DNA of 64,000 nucleotides from positions 124,001 through 188,000 of the forward strand of contig NZ_PZJG01000002.1 in the NCBI RefSeq assembly GCF_003259675.1, given 5' to 3'. This document shows, one piece after another, positions 12,256 to 22,932 of this stretch. The notes under the pieces are model-generated. The model was given only the letters and a program-made list of their open reading frames with translations, did not search any database and had not been told where the DNA came from. Each line of letters begins with the position of its first letter. Positions within the stretch are counted from its first letter, which is position 1. This stretch comes from Macrococcoides bohemicum (lineage in GTDB: Bacteria; Bacillota; Bacilli; Staphylococcales; Staphylococcaceae). The position numbers were made by a program, and so were the translations under genes.

Positions 12256-13591
12256 ATGAATGTTGTACAAAAGCAAAATAACAAATAAAAACTACTGCCA
12301 TGAAGTACATAATTGGATGCACTTCTTTATGACGTTTCGCCATAACCATCGTAATAGGATAGAAGATAAATCCACAAGCAATACCTGTAGCGATTGAATA
12401 TGTTAACGGCATCATAATAATTGTTAAAAATGCCGGTACTGCGATTTCGAACTTCGGCCATTCTATCTTATTTAAATTACTAACCATCAATACGCCTACG
12501 ATCACTAATGCGGGTGCTGTTACAGCACTCGTAACTACTGACATTAATGGTGAGAAGAATAAAGCCAATGCAAAACAGATTGCTGTAACAACACTTGCAA
12601 ATCCTGTACGTGCTCCAACTGCTACACCTGCAGATGACTCGATATAAGATGTTGTAGTAGACGTACCAAATATTGCTCCTGTGATTGTCGCTAATGAATC
12701 TGCAAATAACGAACGGCCAGCTCTTGGTAATTTATTATCTTTGACTAAACCGGCTTGTGTTGCAACAGCAACTAATGTTCCAGCTGTGTCAAAGAAATCG
12801 ATGAATAGGAATGTAAGTACAATTGAAATGAATTTCCAGTTTAATAATTCAGAAGGATTACTAAAAGCATCGAATGCTTTACCGAAAGTCGGCTCAATAC
12901 TTGGTACTGCTCCAACGATTTGTTTCGGTGCATCGATTAATCCGAACAACATACCTGCAATAGCAGTAATGATCATTCCGATAAAGATACTACCCGGAAT
13001 ACGTTTAGCCATTAAAATTATCGTTAATACGATACCCGCTACAGCAAGCAATACATGCGGATCATGTAAATTTCCTAAAGATACTAAAGTAGCTTCATTT
13101 GCCTGAACGATACCAGCACCTTTTAAACCAACGAAAGTAATGAATAGACCAATACCTGCTGACACTGCCATTTTAAGTTCAAAAGGGATTGCATTGATAA
13201 TCGTTTCGCGAAGGCCGGTCATTGTTAGCAATGCAAAGAAGATACCAGAGAATAAAACACCCGTTAACCCAGTTTGCCATGGAATGTTATACTGTAATAC
13301 AACTGTAAATGCAAAGAACGCATTAAGTCCCATACCTGGTGCTAACGCAATCGGATACCTCGCGATAAACCCCATAAATAAACAACCTACGATTGAAGCT
13401 AAAATTGTAGCAACGAAAACAGCGCCAGCATCCATACGCATGCTTTCAGGAATACCTTTTACACCTGCTAAAGATAGCATCGCTGGGTTAACCGCTAATA
13501 TGTAAGCCATTGATAAGAACGTCGTTAATCCACCGAGTATCTCTCTCTTATAGTTTGTGCCTAATTCATCAAACTTAAAATAATTTCTCAT
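12254..13591 (-). CDS. pbuG: hypoxanthine/guanine permease, AzgA/PbuG type (NCS2)
   Basis: The 445-residue protein has about 12-14 hydrophobic segments and the hallmarks of the AzgA branch of NCS2 purine transporters: N-terminal FKFDELGTNYKREILGGLTTFLSMAYILAVNP, then PIALAPGMGLNAFFAFTV, and the downstream DFFDTAGTLVAVATQAGL and TSTTTSYIESSAGVAVGARTG motifs. It would import hypoxanthine and guanine with protons. An upstream PurR-box-like site supports purine regulation. I see no purine riboswitch. Close to B. subtilis PbuG; exact substrate range is inferred. Confidence 0.88.
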   Translation of the reverse strand: MRNYFKFDELGTNYKREILGGLTTFLSMAYILAVNPAMLSLAGVKGIPESMRMDAGAVFVATILASIVGCLFMGFIARYPIALAPGMGLNAFFAFTVVLQYNIPWQTGLTGVLFSGIFFALLTMTGLRETIINAIPFELKMAVSAGIGLFITFVGLKGAGIVQANEATLVSLGNLHDPHVLLAVAGIVLTIILMAKRIPGSIFIGMIITAIAGMLFGLIDAPKQIVGAVPSIEPTFGKAFDAFSNPSELLNWKFISIVLTFLFIDFFDTAGTLVAVATQAGLVKDNKLPRAGRSLFADSLATITGAIFGTSTTTSYIESSAGVAVGARTGFASVVTAICFALALFFSPLMSVVTSAVTAPALVIVGVLMVSNLNKIEWPKFEIAVPAFLTIIMMPLTYSIATGIACGFIFYPITMVMAKRHKEVHPIMYFMAVVFICYFAFVQHS

Positions 13592-13638
13592 TGTGCACTT
13601 CCCTCTTTTTAAATTTTATACTTGTATAGTCTAATCTC

Positions 13639-13652
13639 AATGTTCGGAAAAA
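13639..13652 (-). promoter_or_regulatory. PurBox (PurR operator) inside the pbuG promoter
   Basis: The minus strand reads TTTTTCCGAACATT, matching the Bacillus/Staphylococcus PurBox AWWWCCGAACWWT except at the first base. It lies in the spacer of a possible promoter with TTGATT and TAGACT 17 bp apart. A weaker inverted half (ATTCAT) lies about 18 bp upstream, where the second box of a PurR pair is expected. Confidence 0.6.
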
Positions 13653-13786
13653 TCAATACAATTTTATGAATATTAATTTTAATATTCGTATTTTAGTTAT
13701 TTTTCTTATCCTAAAGTCATATCTTTTAAACTTTCTATAGTCATTATGTCTTAATCATATTAAAAATGCATATAAATTATTAGAAT

Positions 13787-13812
13787 GTTTTTTCTGTATA
13801 TGTTTAGGGAAT
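13787..13812 (+). promoter_or_regulatory. sigma-B promoter for the PepSY lipoprotein
   Basis: GTTTTT (13787-13792), 14 bp, GGGAAT (13807-13812) matches every defined position of the staphylococcal sigma-B consensus GTTTWW-N12-15-GGGWAW. The predicted start is near 13820, about 30 nt before the ATG with AAGGAGGAA in between. No sigma-A pair of comparable quality is seen. Confidence 0.7.
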
Positions 13813-13849
13813 AAACTATATATATATAATTAAAGGAGGAATTATAATT

Positions 13850-14566
13850 ATGAAATTTAAAATATTAAGTTTAATCCTATCATCAGCGCTAGCACTTGCC
13901 GCATGTAATAATGACGCAAAGGATATTGAAAAATCTCCAAAAGATGAAACTAAACAGGAACAACAAGAAGAAACTACTGATACGAAAGCAACAGACACAA
14001 ATGATAAAGATGATAATGCTGACGAAAAGAACGATGCAAAAGAAGAAGGTGACAGTAGTGTGGAAGAACAAGATGACGTAGACAATCAAGATGAAGCTAC
14101 TGAAGCTGATGATGATAATGATAAAGATGAAGCCTCTATTAAACTAGATGATATTAAAGTATTGCCTGAAGATGCTATCAAGACTGCTCAAAAGAAAATT
14201 CCTGGAGATTTAGAAAGTATTTCATTCGATCGTGATAACGGTCAATGGATCTATTCTATATCTTTAATTGATACAAATAAGAAGACACATGAAATTAAAG
14301 TTAACGCCGAACAAAACCAAATCATCTCTACCCAGGTAGAAGATGATAAAGATAATGAAAAAACATTCGATTATGGTGCGTTTGTCCCTGCTGATAAAAT
14401 CATAAAAGCTGCACAAAAAGTATACAATGGAGATATTAAAGAGTGGTCACTTGATCACGATGATGGTAAATTTAAATATAACGTTGAATTAAAAGGTCAG
14501 GATGGTAAATCTAAAGAATTTGAACTTGATGCTAAAGATATGAAAATTTTATCTAAAGATGCATAA
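13850..14566 (+). CDS. PepSY-domain lipoprotein with long acidic linker
   Basis: The 238-residue product starts with a lipoprotein signal: basic N-terminus, hydrophobic stretch and lipobox LAAC (Cys19), so it should be lipid-anchored outside the membrane. Residues about 20-100 are a low-complexity linker extremely rich in Asp/Glu/Lys/Thr. Two PepSY-like repeats follow (about 103-165 and 178-236), each with an AIKTAQK or KIIKAAQK helix and a WIYSISLI or FKYNVEL strand. PepSY domains are thought to restrain proteases or sense the envelope; the function here is unknown. Monocistronic, with a sigma-B-type promoter and a terminator. Confidence 0.85.
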   Translation: MKFKILSLILSSALALAACNNDAKDIEKSPKDETKQEQQEETTDTKATDTNDKDDNADEKNDAKEEGDSSVEEQDDVDNQDEATEADDDNDKDEASIKLDDIKVLPEDAIKTAQKKIPGDLESISFDRDNGQWIYSISLIDTNKKTHEIKVNAEQNQIISTQVEDDKDNEKTFDYGAFVPADKIIKAAQKVYNGDIKEWSLDHDDGKFKYNVELKGQDGKSKEFELDAKDMKILSKDA

Positions 14567-14570
14567 CATA

Positions 14571-14606
14571 AAAAGAGCACAGTGAATTTTTCACTGTGTT
14601 CTTTTT
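14571..14606. terminator. bidirectional terminator after the PepSY gene
   Basis: GAGCACAGTGA (14575-14585) pairs with TCACTGTGTTC (14591-14601), one G-U included, flanked by A4 and T5. It lies between converging genes. Confidence 0.9.
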
Positions 14607-14617
14607 CATTATATTTT

Positions 14618-16135
14618 TTATAATAATCCTATCCACTGCCAATACGTCGCACTAAATAATAGAATAAGTAAGTAACCGATTATTGTTAATGCAATACCTG
14701 TTTTCAAGAAGTCTTTTACCGTGAATGTACCTGTACCGTATGCCAGCATATTTTGTGGTGCTGATACTGGTAACAAGAATCCAAAGCTGATGACAAATTG
14801 CTGAATCAATACAAAACCGATGGCATTCTCTTTTAATCCTAGTGTTGCTGTTAAGGCAATAAACACAGGAATTAAGGCACTCGCCAAACTTGTCGCACTC
14901 GCAAAGCCTAGGTGAATGATAATGTTGAACAATGTAACTAAAGCAATTGTTGCAAGTAACGGCATATGTTCTAATCCCATTAATCCAAACGTTTTATCAC
15001 TTAGCCATTGTGCTGCTGTCGTTTGCAGTAATAAGTTACCTAAAGAGATACCAATCGCAAATACGATGATTGTCCCCCACGGAATTAACTTCTCAACATC
15101 TTTCCACGTAAATATACCAATTTTAGGTGTTAACATAATCGCTAATGCTACTAGCGTAATAGATGAAGAATCAATTGGATGTAACTTTGCTTCTGTTGCC
15201 CAGAAGAATAATAATGCTACTGAAATTGCGATTAATCGCCATTCTCTTGCTGTAACCGGACCAAGTTCAGCAAGTTGTTTTTTCACTAACTCTTTACCAC
15301 CTTCAATTTCTTTTGTTTCAGGCTTAATGACTGTGATCATAATGAAATATAACGCAATTGACATTAAAATCGACCAGGGTGCTGCATACATAAACCACTC
15401 ACCCCAGGATACATCCTGGTTAAATTGTTTATTGATAAATCCCATAGCGACCATATTTTGTGCTGCCCCAGTCTTTATACCTACGTTCCAGATAGAAACT
15501 GCCTGAACAGCAGTGATAACAAGTAAGGCTGCGAGTCGCGATTCTTTTTTTGCACCGAATGCTGTAACCATACCTAATAGAATTGGTACTACAGCACCTG
15601 CTCTTGCAGTAGCTGAAGGCACAAAGAATGCGAGTATAATTGAAACAATGATCGAACCTGCTACAACCGCATTCGTTTTATTACCAACTGCAGATAAGAC
15701 AAGTAGCGCAAGACGTTTATGCAAGTTGGTTACCTGCATTGCAGTTGCTAAGAATAACGCTGCTGCAACTAGTGCTACTGCAGAACTCGAGAACCCACTA
15801 AATGCTATTTTTAATGCATTTTGCGTACCGAACATCTCATCTTCAGCTAACGGTTTCCCTGCTACCATTGGATTACCCATTGCTGCACCTAATTTTTGAA
15901 TCGGACTAAAACCTATTAGCATGATAATCAATGCTACGATCATCGTACTTGAAACTGGATAGCTCACCGCTTCTGTAACCCACATAATAACCGCAAACGC
16001 TAAAATAGCAAGTGCCATCTTAGCCATAATCGGTAAATCTGCCGGCGTCGGGAGTAATACGATAGCAATTAAGACGATAAAACTTAAAATAATCCAATAT
16101 GGCTTTAAATTCAACTTCTTTTTAACTTCTTCCAT
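14618..16135 (-). CDS. DASS (SLC13)-family sodium-coupled anion transporter
   Basis: The 505-residue protein has 11-13 hydrophobic segments and DASS-family features: WVTEAVSYPVSSTMIVAL, PSATARAGAVVPIL (first substrate loop), VGIKTGAAQNMVAMGFI, and a C-terminal PVSAPQNMLAYGTGTF motif. The family moves di- or tricarboxylates (or sulfate) with Na+, or exchanges 2-oxoglutarate for malate. A dicarboxylate is the best guess. The start at 16135 follows AAGGGGGC; a reading from 16204 would run through the promoter and cre site. Probable catabolite repression fits an organic acid importer. Confidence 0.85.
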   Translation of the reverse strand: MEEVKKKLNLKPYWIILSFIVLIAIVLLPTPADLPIMAKMALAILAFAVIMWVTEAVSYPVSSTMIVALIIMLIGFSPIQKLGAAMGNPMVAGKPLAEDEMFGTQNALKIAFSGFSSSAVALVAAALFLATAMQVTNLHKRLALLVLSAVGNKTNAVVAGSIIVSIILAFFVPSATARAGAVVPILLGMVTAFGAKKESRLAALLVITAVQAVSIWNVGIKTGAAQNMVAMGFINKQFNQDVSWGEWFMYAAPWSILMSIALYFIMITVIKPETKEIEGGKELVKKQLAELGPVTAREWRLIAISVALLFFWATEAKLHPIDSSSITLVALAIMLTPKIGIFTWKDVEKLIPWGTIIVFAIGISLGNLLLQTTAAQWLSDKTFGLMGLEHMPLLATIALVTLFNIIIHLGFASATSLASALIPVFIALTATLGLKENAIGFVLIQQFVISFGFLLPVSAPQNMLAYGTGTFTVKDFLKTGIALTIIGYLLILLFSATYWQWIGLL

Positions 16136-16166
16136 AGTAGAAGCCCCCTTAACTTTATTCAATATT

Positions 16167-16196
16167 ATTGTATCATTTTTTGTGAAAACGGTAACA
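16167..16196 (-). promoter_or_regulatory. extended -10 promoter with overlapping perfect cre site
   Basis: The plus strand at 16183-16196 reads TGAAAACGGTAACA, a full match to the CcpA cre consensus TGWAANCGNTNWCA. On the minus strand, TGATACAAT (extended -10, TACAAT at 16167-16172) places the transcription start near 16160, so cre covers roughly -23 to -36 and would block polymerase. Flanking TTGTGAA/TTCACAA arms add symmetry. Confidence 0.8.
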
Positions 16197-16212
16197 ATGT
16201 TCACAAAATCGA

Positions 16213-18342
16213 CTAAAGATTTAAGTTTTTTAAGGCATCCGCAAATGGATTGTTAATCGGTTCTTCTTCTTTTTTCATATACTTCTTCATTTCATTTTTC
16301 GATACTTTACCAGTTTTACGTGATTTGAATCGTTTATCCATTTGCTCCTGTGTCTCACGGAAACCACAAGTACAACTGTACATCGCTTTCGGACCTTTAC
16401 CATGCAACGTTAATTTCTTTTTACATTCAGGACAGCGTGCATTCGTTTTGCGTTGCACATTCTTTTTAGTACCACACGTTGGATCCTGACATACGAGCAT
16501 CTTGCCATTACGTGTCTTTTTCTCTAGCATGAATTTACCACACGTTGGACATTCTGTTGTCGTCATATTATCGTGTTTAAATTTATCTTCACTCGATTTA
16601 ATCTCATCGATAATCTCTTTCGTGAATTTGCGCATCTCACCTATAAATTTATTTTTGTCATATTTATTTTTCTCAATTAACGTGAGCTTATATTCCCAAT
16701 CGGCAGTTAGCTCAGGTGATTTCAATGCATTGGGTGCAAGTTCTAGCAATTGGCGGCCTTTATTCGTCACTTTTATATTGCCATTAAAGTTCTCTATCGC
16801 ATTTAAATTATAAAGTTTCTCTATAATATCTGCACGTGTCGCAACGGTACCAATACCACCAGCGGATTTGAGGGTTGATTGTGCTGTCTTATCAATCTCA
16901 AATATGCTGCTTGGATTTTCCATCGCTTTTAATAATGTGCCTTCATTTAAATATGGAGGCGGCTCAGTTTCATGCGCTGTTTTATTAATTTTAATGTTTT
17001 CTAAAGTCGTGCCTTTTACAAATCGATGATGTTTTTCAGTAGATGCTTGATTATTTAATGCCTTAAATCCTAATGTTACAGTTTGTTCCTGTTTCGCCAC
17101 AAAAGAAGACTCTCTAATATTTACAGTGACTTTTTGTTCTGCGTAGACATTCGGTGGTAATAAATTGCTTAAAAAACGTTCCGCTATCAACATATAGATA
17201 TTTTGCTCTCGTCCACTTAAGCTATCAAGATTTACACGCACTTCAGTCGGTACAATCGCGTGATGATCACTTACTTTAGCGTTATTAACAAAATGACTAC
17301 CACCTTTGATTGGTGACTTTAACAATTCAACAACTTGTGTACGATATTCAGTTGTTGATAGTGAAGCTACACGATCTTTTAACGTGCTTATCATATCAGT
17401 CGTTAAATAGTTCGAATCAGTACGTGGATAAGTTACTAGTTTATGAGATTCATATAAATTTTGCATTGTGCTTAACGTTTCTTTAGCAGAATATTTGAAT
17501 CTGCGATATGCGTCTTGCTGCAAAGAAGTTAAATCATATAGCTTACCTGGATATCGTTTCTTCTCGTTAGTAACAACCTCGCTTATTATCGCTTTCTCTG
17601 TTTGTAAATCTTTAATAAGCTTATCTACAATAGATTCATCAAAGATACGGTTTGGTGACTGCCAGTTAAAAGTAACCCCATCAATAACAATATTTAAACC
17701 ATAATATTTTCTTGGTTGAAACTGATTGATGGCATCTTGTCTGATTTTCACCATTTGCAATGTAGGTGTTTGTACACGTCCAGTTGAAAGTTGCGCATCA
17801 TATTTCGTCGTCAAAGCACGTGTTGCATTAATCCCAACAATCCAGTCCGCTTCACTACGCGCGAGTGCTGCCTGATATAAACCACGATAGGCACTCCCCG
17901 GTTTTAACTTTTTAAATCCTTCTCGGATTGCTCCATCGGTCACTGATGAAATCCACAAACGTTTTACGGGTTTATTCCCTTTACATTTCTCTAATATTAA
18001 ACGCGCTACGAGTTCTCCTTCACGACCAGCATCTGTTGCGATAATCACTTCGTTCACATCTTGACGTTCGATTTGACTTTTCACGATGTTAAACTGCTTA
18101 CGCGTCTTACCGATTACTACTGATTTCATACGTTCAGGTAATATCGGAAGATCTTTCATATCCCAAGTCTTATATTTACTATCATATTGTTCAGGATCTG
18201 CATTCGTCACTAAGTGACCCAATGCCCATGTTACGATATACTGATTGTTCTCCATATATCCATTTTTCTTTTGATTACAATTCAATACACGTGCAATATC
18301 ACGTGCCACTGATGGCTTTTCAGCAAGTACTACTGATTTCAT
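16213..18342 (-). CDS. topB: DNA topoisomerase III
   Basis: A type IA topoisomerase that relaxes and decatenates DNA, usually with a RecQ helicase. The 709-residue product has the TOPRIM domain (LAEKPSVA with Glu8; ATDAGREGE acidic cluster around 103-110), the active-site tyrosine near residue 305 in [12 protein letters not shown], and [16 protein letters not shown]. Two C-terminal zinc ribbons carry CPTCGKF...CQDPTCG and CPECKKK...CTCGF. Length agrees with staphylococcal TopB (about 711). It is followed by the DASS transporter, which has its own promoter. Confidence 0.96.
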   Translation of the reverse strand: MKSVVLAEKPSVARDIARVLNCNQKKNGYMENNQYIVTWALGHLVTNADPEQYDSKYKTWDMKDLPILPERMKSVVIGKTRKQFNIVKSQIERQDVNEVIIATDAGREGELVARLILEKCKGNKPVKRLWISSVTDGAIREGFKKLKPGSAYRGLYQAALARSEADWIVGINATRALTTKYDAQLSTGRVQTPTLQMVKIRQDAINQFQPRKYYGLNIVIDGVTFNWQSPNRIFDESIVDKLIKDLQTEKAIISEVVTNEKKRYPGKLYDLTSLQQDAYRRFKYSAKETLSTMQNLYESHKLVTYPRTDSNYLTTDMISTLKDRVASLSTTEYRTQVVELLKSPIKGGSHFVNNAKVSDHHAIVPTEVRVNLDSLSGREQNIYMLIAERFLSNLLPPNVYAEQKVTVNIRESSFVAKQEQTVTLGFKALNNQASTEKHHRFVKGTTLENIKINKTAHETEPPPYLNEGTLLKAMENPSSIFEIDKTAQSTLKSAGGIGTVATRADIIEKLYNLNAIENFNGNIKVTNKGRQLLELAPNALKSPELTADWEYKLTLIEKNKYDKNKFIGEMRKFTKEIIDEIKSSEDKFKHDNMTTTECPTCGKFMLEKKTRNGKMLVCQDPTCGTKKNVQRKTNARCPECKKKLTLHGKGPKAMYSCTCGFRETQEQMDKRFKSRKTGKVSKNEMKKYMKKEEEPINNPFADALKNLNL

Positions 18343-18473
18343 ATTATCCGTCCTATTCTCTATTGATTTCTTAAATTATAACAGATTTTATGAAACACCT
18401 GTTTTTTTTGATATTTACAATTGTTATTTAATAATGACTCCGTTATGCTTAAATAAAATAAGGAGGGGATGTA

Positions 18474-19286
18474 TTGAAGTCACTTCATTTCCCGGAAAAT
18501 GTTGAATACTTAATCTGTTCGGATTTTGACGAAACGTTCTTCGCGCATGATTTAAGTAATCCTGAAGATGTACTCGCACTAGACGCATTTTTAGAACAAA
18601 ATGTTGTAGCTAAAGGTATTCTTTTCGGCATTATTTCTGCCAGCACTAAAGAAATGATAGAAGCTTGTTTTGAAAAAGGAAATTACAGACACTATCCACA
18701 TTTTATTTCAACTAATTCAGGAACTGAGATATATTATGTAAAAAATAATAAACTGATTAGAGATGAAACTTATCATAACAAATTTCAGCAATTAAATTTT
18801 GATAAAAGTGTCATTCTCAATATAGAAGAACAACTTAAGCAACAAAATATTGACTTAATCACACAAACCCCTTTTGAAAATGCACCATTTTCTCGTAACT
18901 ATTATTACCGCTCATTAGGAGAACTGGATGCAGAAAATATTGATATAATTAAGACAACTGGTAAAAAACATAATTTTATCGTGAACGTTAGTAAGTGTAA
19001 TCCTAAAATTGGTGATCCGGAAAATCATTATGATGTGGATTTCTATCCATCAATTGCCGGTAAACATGCAGTCGTACAATATTTAATGGATAAGTTCAAT
19101 ATTGATAGAGACCATACCTTTGCTTTTGGCGATAGCGGGAACGACTTATTAATGCTAAACAGTGTCAAACATGGGTATTTAGTAAGTAACGCAACTGAAG
19201 AAGCAAAATCTAAATATAAACACCATACCAATTCACCATATAATAGAGGCATACTAGAAGGACTACAGCATTATTTCAAGGAGTGA
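18474..19286 (+). CDS. HAD-superfamily hydrolase (Cof / sucrose-phosphatase-like)
   Basis: A 270-residue cytoplasmic phosphatase of the HAD IIB type. Motif I is LICSDFDETFF (nucleophile Asp17, acid/base Asp19), motif II lies in IISAST, a conserved lysine is in GKHAVVQYL, and motif IV is FAFGDSGNDLLML. The substrate is probably a sugar phosphate but cannot be read from sequence. Translation starts at a TTG with AGGAGGGG 5 nt upstream. Its stop overlaps the binding site of the following acetyltransferase gene, so the two are co-expressed. Confidence 0.85.
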   Translation: MKSLHFPENVEYLICSDFDETFFAHDLSNPEDVLALDAFLEQNVVAKGILFGIISASTKEMIEACFEKGNYRHYPHFISTNSGTEIYYVKNNKLIRDETYHNKFQQLNFDKSVILNIEEQLKQQNIDLITQTPFENAPFSRNYYYRSLGELDAENIDIIKTTGKKHNFIVNVSKCNPKIGDPENHYDVDFYPSIAGKHAVVQYLMDKFNIDRDHTFAFGDSGNDLLMLNSVKHGYLVSNATEEAKSKYKHHTNSPYNRGILEGLQHYFKE

Positions 19287-19291
19287 AAGAC

Positions 19292-20143
19292 TTGTACATT
19301 TCTCAAATGAAAGATATACAATTATTAGCTGATTTCTTGTTCCAATTAAACCAGGATAGTAAACACCACGTAGGAAACATACGTGTCACAAAACAAAGTA
19401 TTATCGATCAACTTAATAATATTGATCCGGAAGATATGTTGCTAATTACTGAAGGTGATGAAATCATCGCCGCATTTGGTATGGAACATATTAATGAAAC
19501 TGAAGCAAATATTCTTGGTCCAATTACTACAAAAACAGATAAAGAAACCCTTAATATGATAGATGTCATGTGGCAGGATTTCTTACGCAATCATCCAAGT
19601 ACAACAACGTATTATTTCAGTTTCCATGAAGAACATCGATTTGGTCAGGCTGTGATGAAACATCTCCGCACTCAATATTTAGGTACAACATATACGATGG
19701 AAGCTGAAGAAAATAAAACGACAGCTATCGTACCACAAATCATCAAGTATAAACCTATTTATAAAAAAAGTTTTACTCGTCTTATGAAAGATTTACGGGT
19801 AGACTATAAAGCTAAATGCGAGAAGATATTATCTACAGTTGGACAATCACATGAACTTTACCTTTATTTAAATGAAGGACTTGTTAAAGCTTGTATATGG
19901 ATTCAAATCAACGACGATGATGTTTGTAATATCGAATATTTAGCGACACATCCACAGTACCGAAATAAGGGTATCGGTCATGAGCTTGTGTCTTTTGCCG
20001 TAGATCATGCCTTCAATAAACATCACGCAAAGCGCGTACAGATTTCCGTGAAAAGCAAACGTGAAAAGAATATCGCTTTCTATGAAGCGATTGGATTTAA
20101 GAAAATCAATGAAATGAATCATTTTAAATATACACTGGATTAG
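19292..20143 (+). CDS. GNAT-family N-acetyltransferase
   Basis: The 283-residue product ends in a clear GNAT domain (about 190-280): IEYLATHPQYRNKGIGHELVSFAV is the acetyl-CoA pyrophosphate-binding motif A (Q/R-x2-G-x-G/A), and FYEAIGFKKI is motif B. The N-terminal half looks like a degenerate second GNAT fold. The acceptor is unknown. I chose TTG at 19292, 8 nt after AAGGAG; the GTG at 19283 sits on the Shine-Dalgarno. Partner of the upstream HAD phosphatase. Confidence 0.8.
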   Translation: MYISQMKDIQLLADFLFQLNQDSKHHVGNIRVTKQSIIDQLNNIDPEDMLLITEGDEIIAAFGMEHINETEANILGPITTKTDKETLNMIDVMWQDFLRNHPSTTTYYFSFHEEHRFGQAVMKHLRTQYLGTTYTMEAEENKTTAIVPQIIKYKPIYKKSFTRLMKDLRVDYKAKCEKILSTVGQSHELYLYLNEGLVKACIWIQINDDDVCNIEYLATHPQYRNKGIGHELVSFAVDHAFNKHHAKRVQISVKSKREKNIAFYEAIGFKKINEMNHFKYTLD

Positions 20144-20169
20144 AACAAATCATTGAAATGAATATATTG

Positions 20170-20230
20170 AAATCGGGGTAGATTTTATAAACTATTTTTT
20201 AGTTAATAAAGTTACCTCGATTTTTTCGAT
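20170..20230 (+). terminator. rho-independent terminator after the HAD-GNAT pair
   Basis: AAATCGGGGTA pairs with TACCTCGATTT (11 bp, one G-U) around an internal small helix AACTA/TAGTT, followed by a T-run. It separates the pair from the glcU-gdh promoter. Confidence 0.75.
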
Positions 20231-20241
20231 TACAGGCTGTT

Positions 20242-20267
20242 GTTTTAGTAAAAATAATTAAGGGTAA
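20242..20267 (+). promoter_or_regulatory. sigma-B promoter for glcU-gdh
   Basis: GTTTTA (20242-20247), 14 bp, GGGTAA (20262-20267) fits the staphylococcal sigma-B consensus completely. The predicted start near 20275 leaves about 30 nt before the glcU ATG, including the AAGGAGTG binding site. No strong sigma-A promoter is seen in the 160-bp gap. Confidence 0.7.
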
Positions 20268-20303
20268 AAGATAGTTATCGATATAGAGAGAAGGAGTGAA
20301 TAT

Positions 20304-21958
<1,655 letters not shown>

Positions 21959-21967
21959 AAAATTAAG

Positions 21968-22002
21968 AGCGTAAGACAAAATAATTTGTCCTACGCTTTT
22001 TT
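21968..22002. terminator. bidirectional terminator after gdh
   Basis: AGCGTA-A-GACAAA pairs with TTTGTC-C-TACGCT (one mismatch) and is followed by a T-run. It separates gdh from the converging AEC transporter gene. Confidence 0.9.
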
Positions 22003-22906
22003 ATAACATTACCAGCTGAAATATATACAATATTACTATAGATATTACGATTGTTATATTCGTTACCATACTAATCAGTGGAATGGTCTTATATTTAAAC
22101 TCAATTGCGTACGGAATAATCGCTACACCTATCGGTAATAGCCAACCGATAAGTAGAGTCGTTCTAAACATCTCATTAAATGGTAATAAGAAGTAACAAA
22201 TCCCGCCGACAAACGCTCCTAATCCATAATGGAACGCCAAGTATTTCATTGCAATCGGTAAGTAATACTTATCGATTTTAAAGTTTAAAAAGACACCTAA
22301 TAATATCATGGATAACGGTAAATTAGCTTTTGATATGATTTCAAAGAAATCCAGCACTTGAGATGGTAATTTAAAGTGAATCACATTAAATATCAGCATA
22401 ATGACATAAGTCATTAACGGTACGGTCTTTAACATACTCATCAATAAATATCTAATATCAAACGTATCGCCACCTTCACTAAAGTAACTACCGACAAAGT
22501 AAGTTACACCAAACATCATAATGGATCCACCGATATCAAACATTCCAAAGTACAGTAATCCTTTAGCACCAAACATCTGCTCCACAAGTGGATAAGCAAA
22601 TAATCCAATATTAAAAGCTGAAGCCATCATACCAACTGAGCCACGAATTTGATTATTATATTTCAGAAACAAAAGTATTGCTAAAAATTTCGCAATGACT
22701 GCATATATAATCATGATGACAGGAAGCATAATCAATGATGCATCAATTTCTACCCCGCTTAAAGTTACAATTACAAGGGAAGGTAATGTTACATTCATCA
22801 CTAAGACAGCGAGTACTCTACCATCTTCTTCTTTTAAATATTTTAGCTTTTTCAAAATATATCCAAGCATAATCAAAGCGATAATCATAATAAAGCTTTG
22901 TGTCAT
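22001..22906 (-). CDS. AEC-family transporter (auxin efflux carrier type)
   Basis: The 301-residue protein has ten hydrophobic segments in a five-plus-five arrangement. Family motifs include LGYILKKLKYLKEEDGRVLAVLVMNVTLPSLVI at the N-terminus, SAFNIGLFAYPLVEQMFG, and AIEFKYKTIPLISMVTNITIVISI at the end. Bacterial AEC members move malate, malonate or similar anions; the substrate here cannot be read. Single gene, start after GAAGG. Confidence 0.8.
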   Translation of the reverse strand: MTQSFIMIIALIMLGYILKKLKYLKEEDGRVLAVLVMNVTLPSLVIVTLSGVEIDASLIMLPVIMIIYAVIAKFLAILLFLKYNNQIRGSVGMMASAFNIGLFAYPLVEQMFGAKGLLYFGMFDIGGSIMMFGVTYFVGSYFSEGGDTFDIRYLLMSMLKTVPLMTYVIMLIFNVIHFKLPSQVLDFFEIISKANLPLSMILLGVFLNFKIDKYYLPIAMKYLAFHYGLGAFVGGICYFLLPFNEMFRTTLLIGWLLPIGVAIIPYAIEFKYKTIPLISMVTNITIVISIVILYIFQLVML

Positions 22907-22932
22907 GTTAAACCTTCTCTCTTAATAGCTTG

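Noticed and set aside
14916..15899. Long plus-strand open frames opposite the DASS transporter
   Set aside because: They are mirror frames of a transmembrane gene, with no binding sites and no recognisable protein.
16135..16204. Longer N-terminus of the DASS transporter from 16204
   Set aside because: It would translate the promoter and cre site; AAGGGGGC supports the start at 16135.
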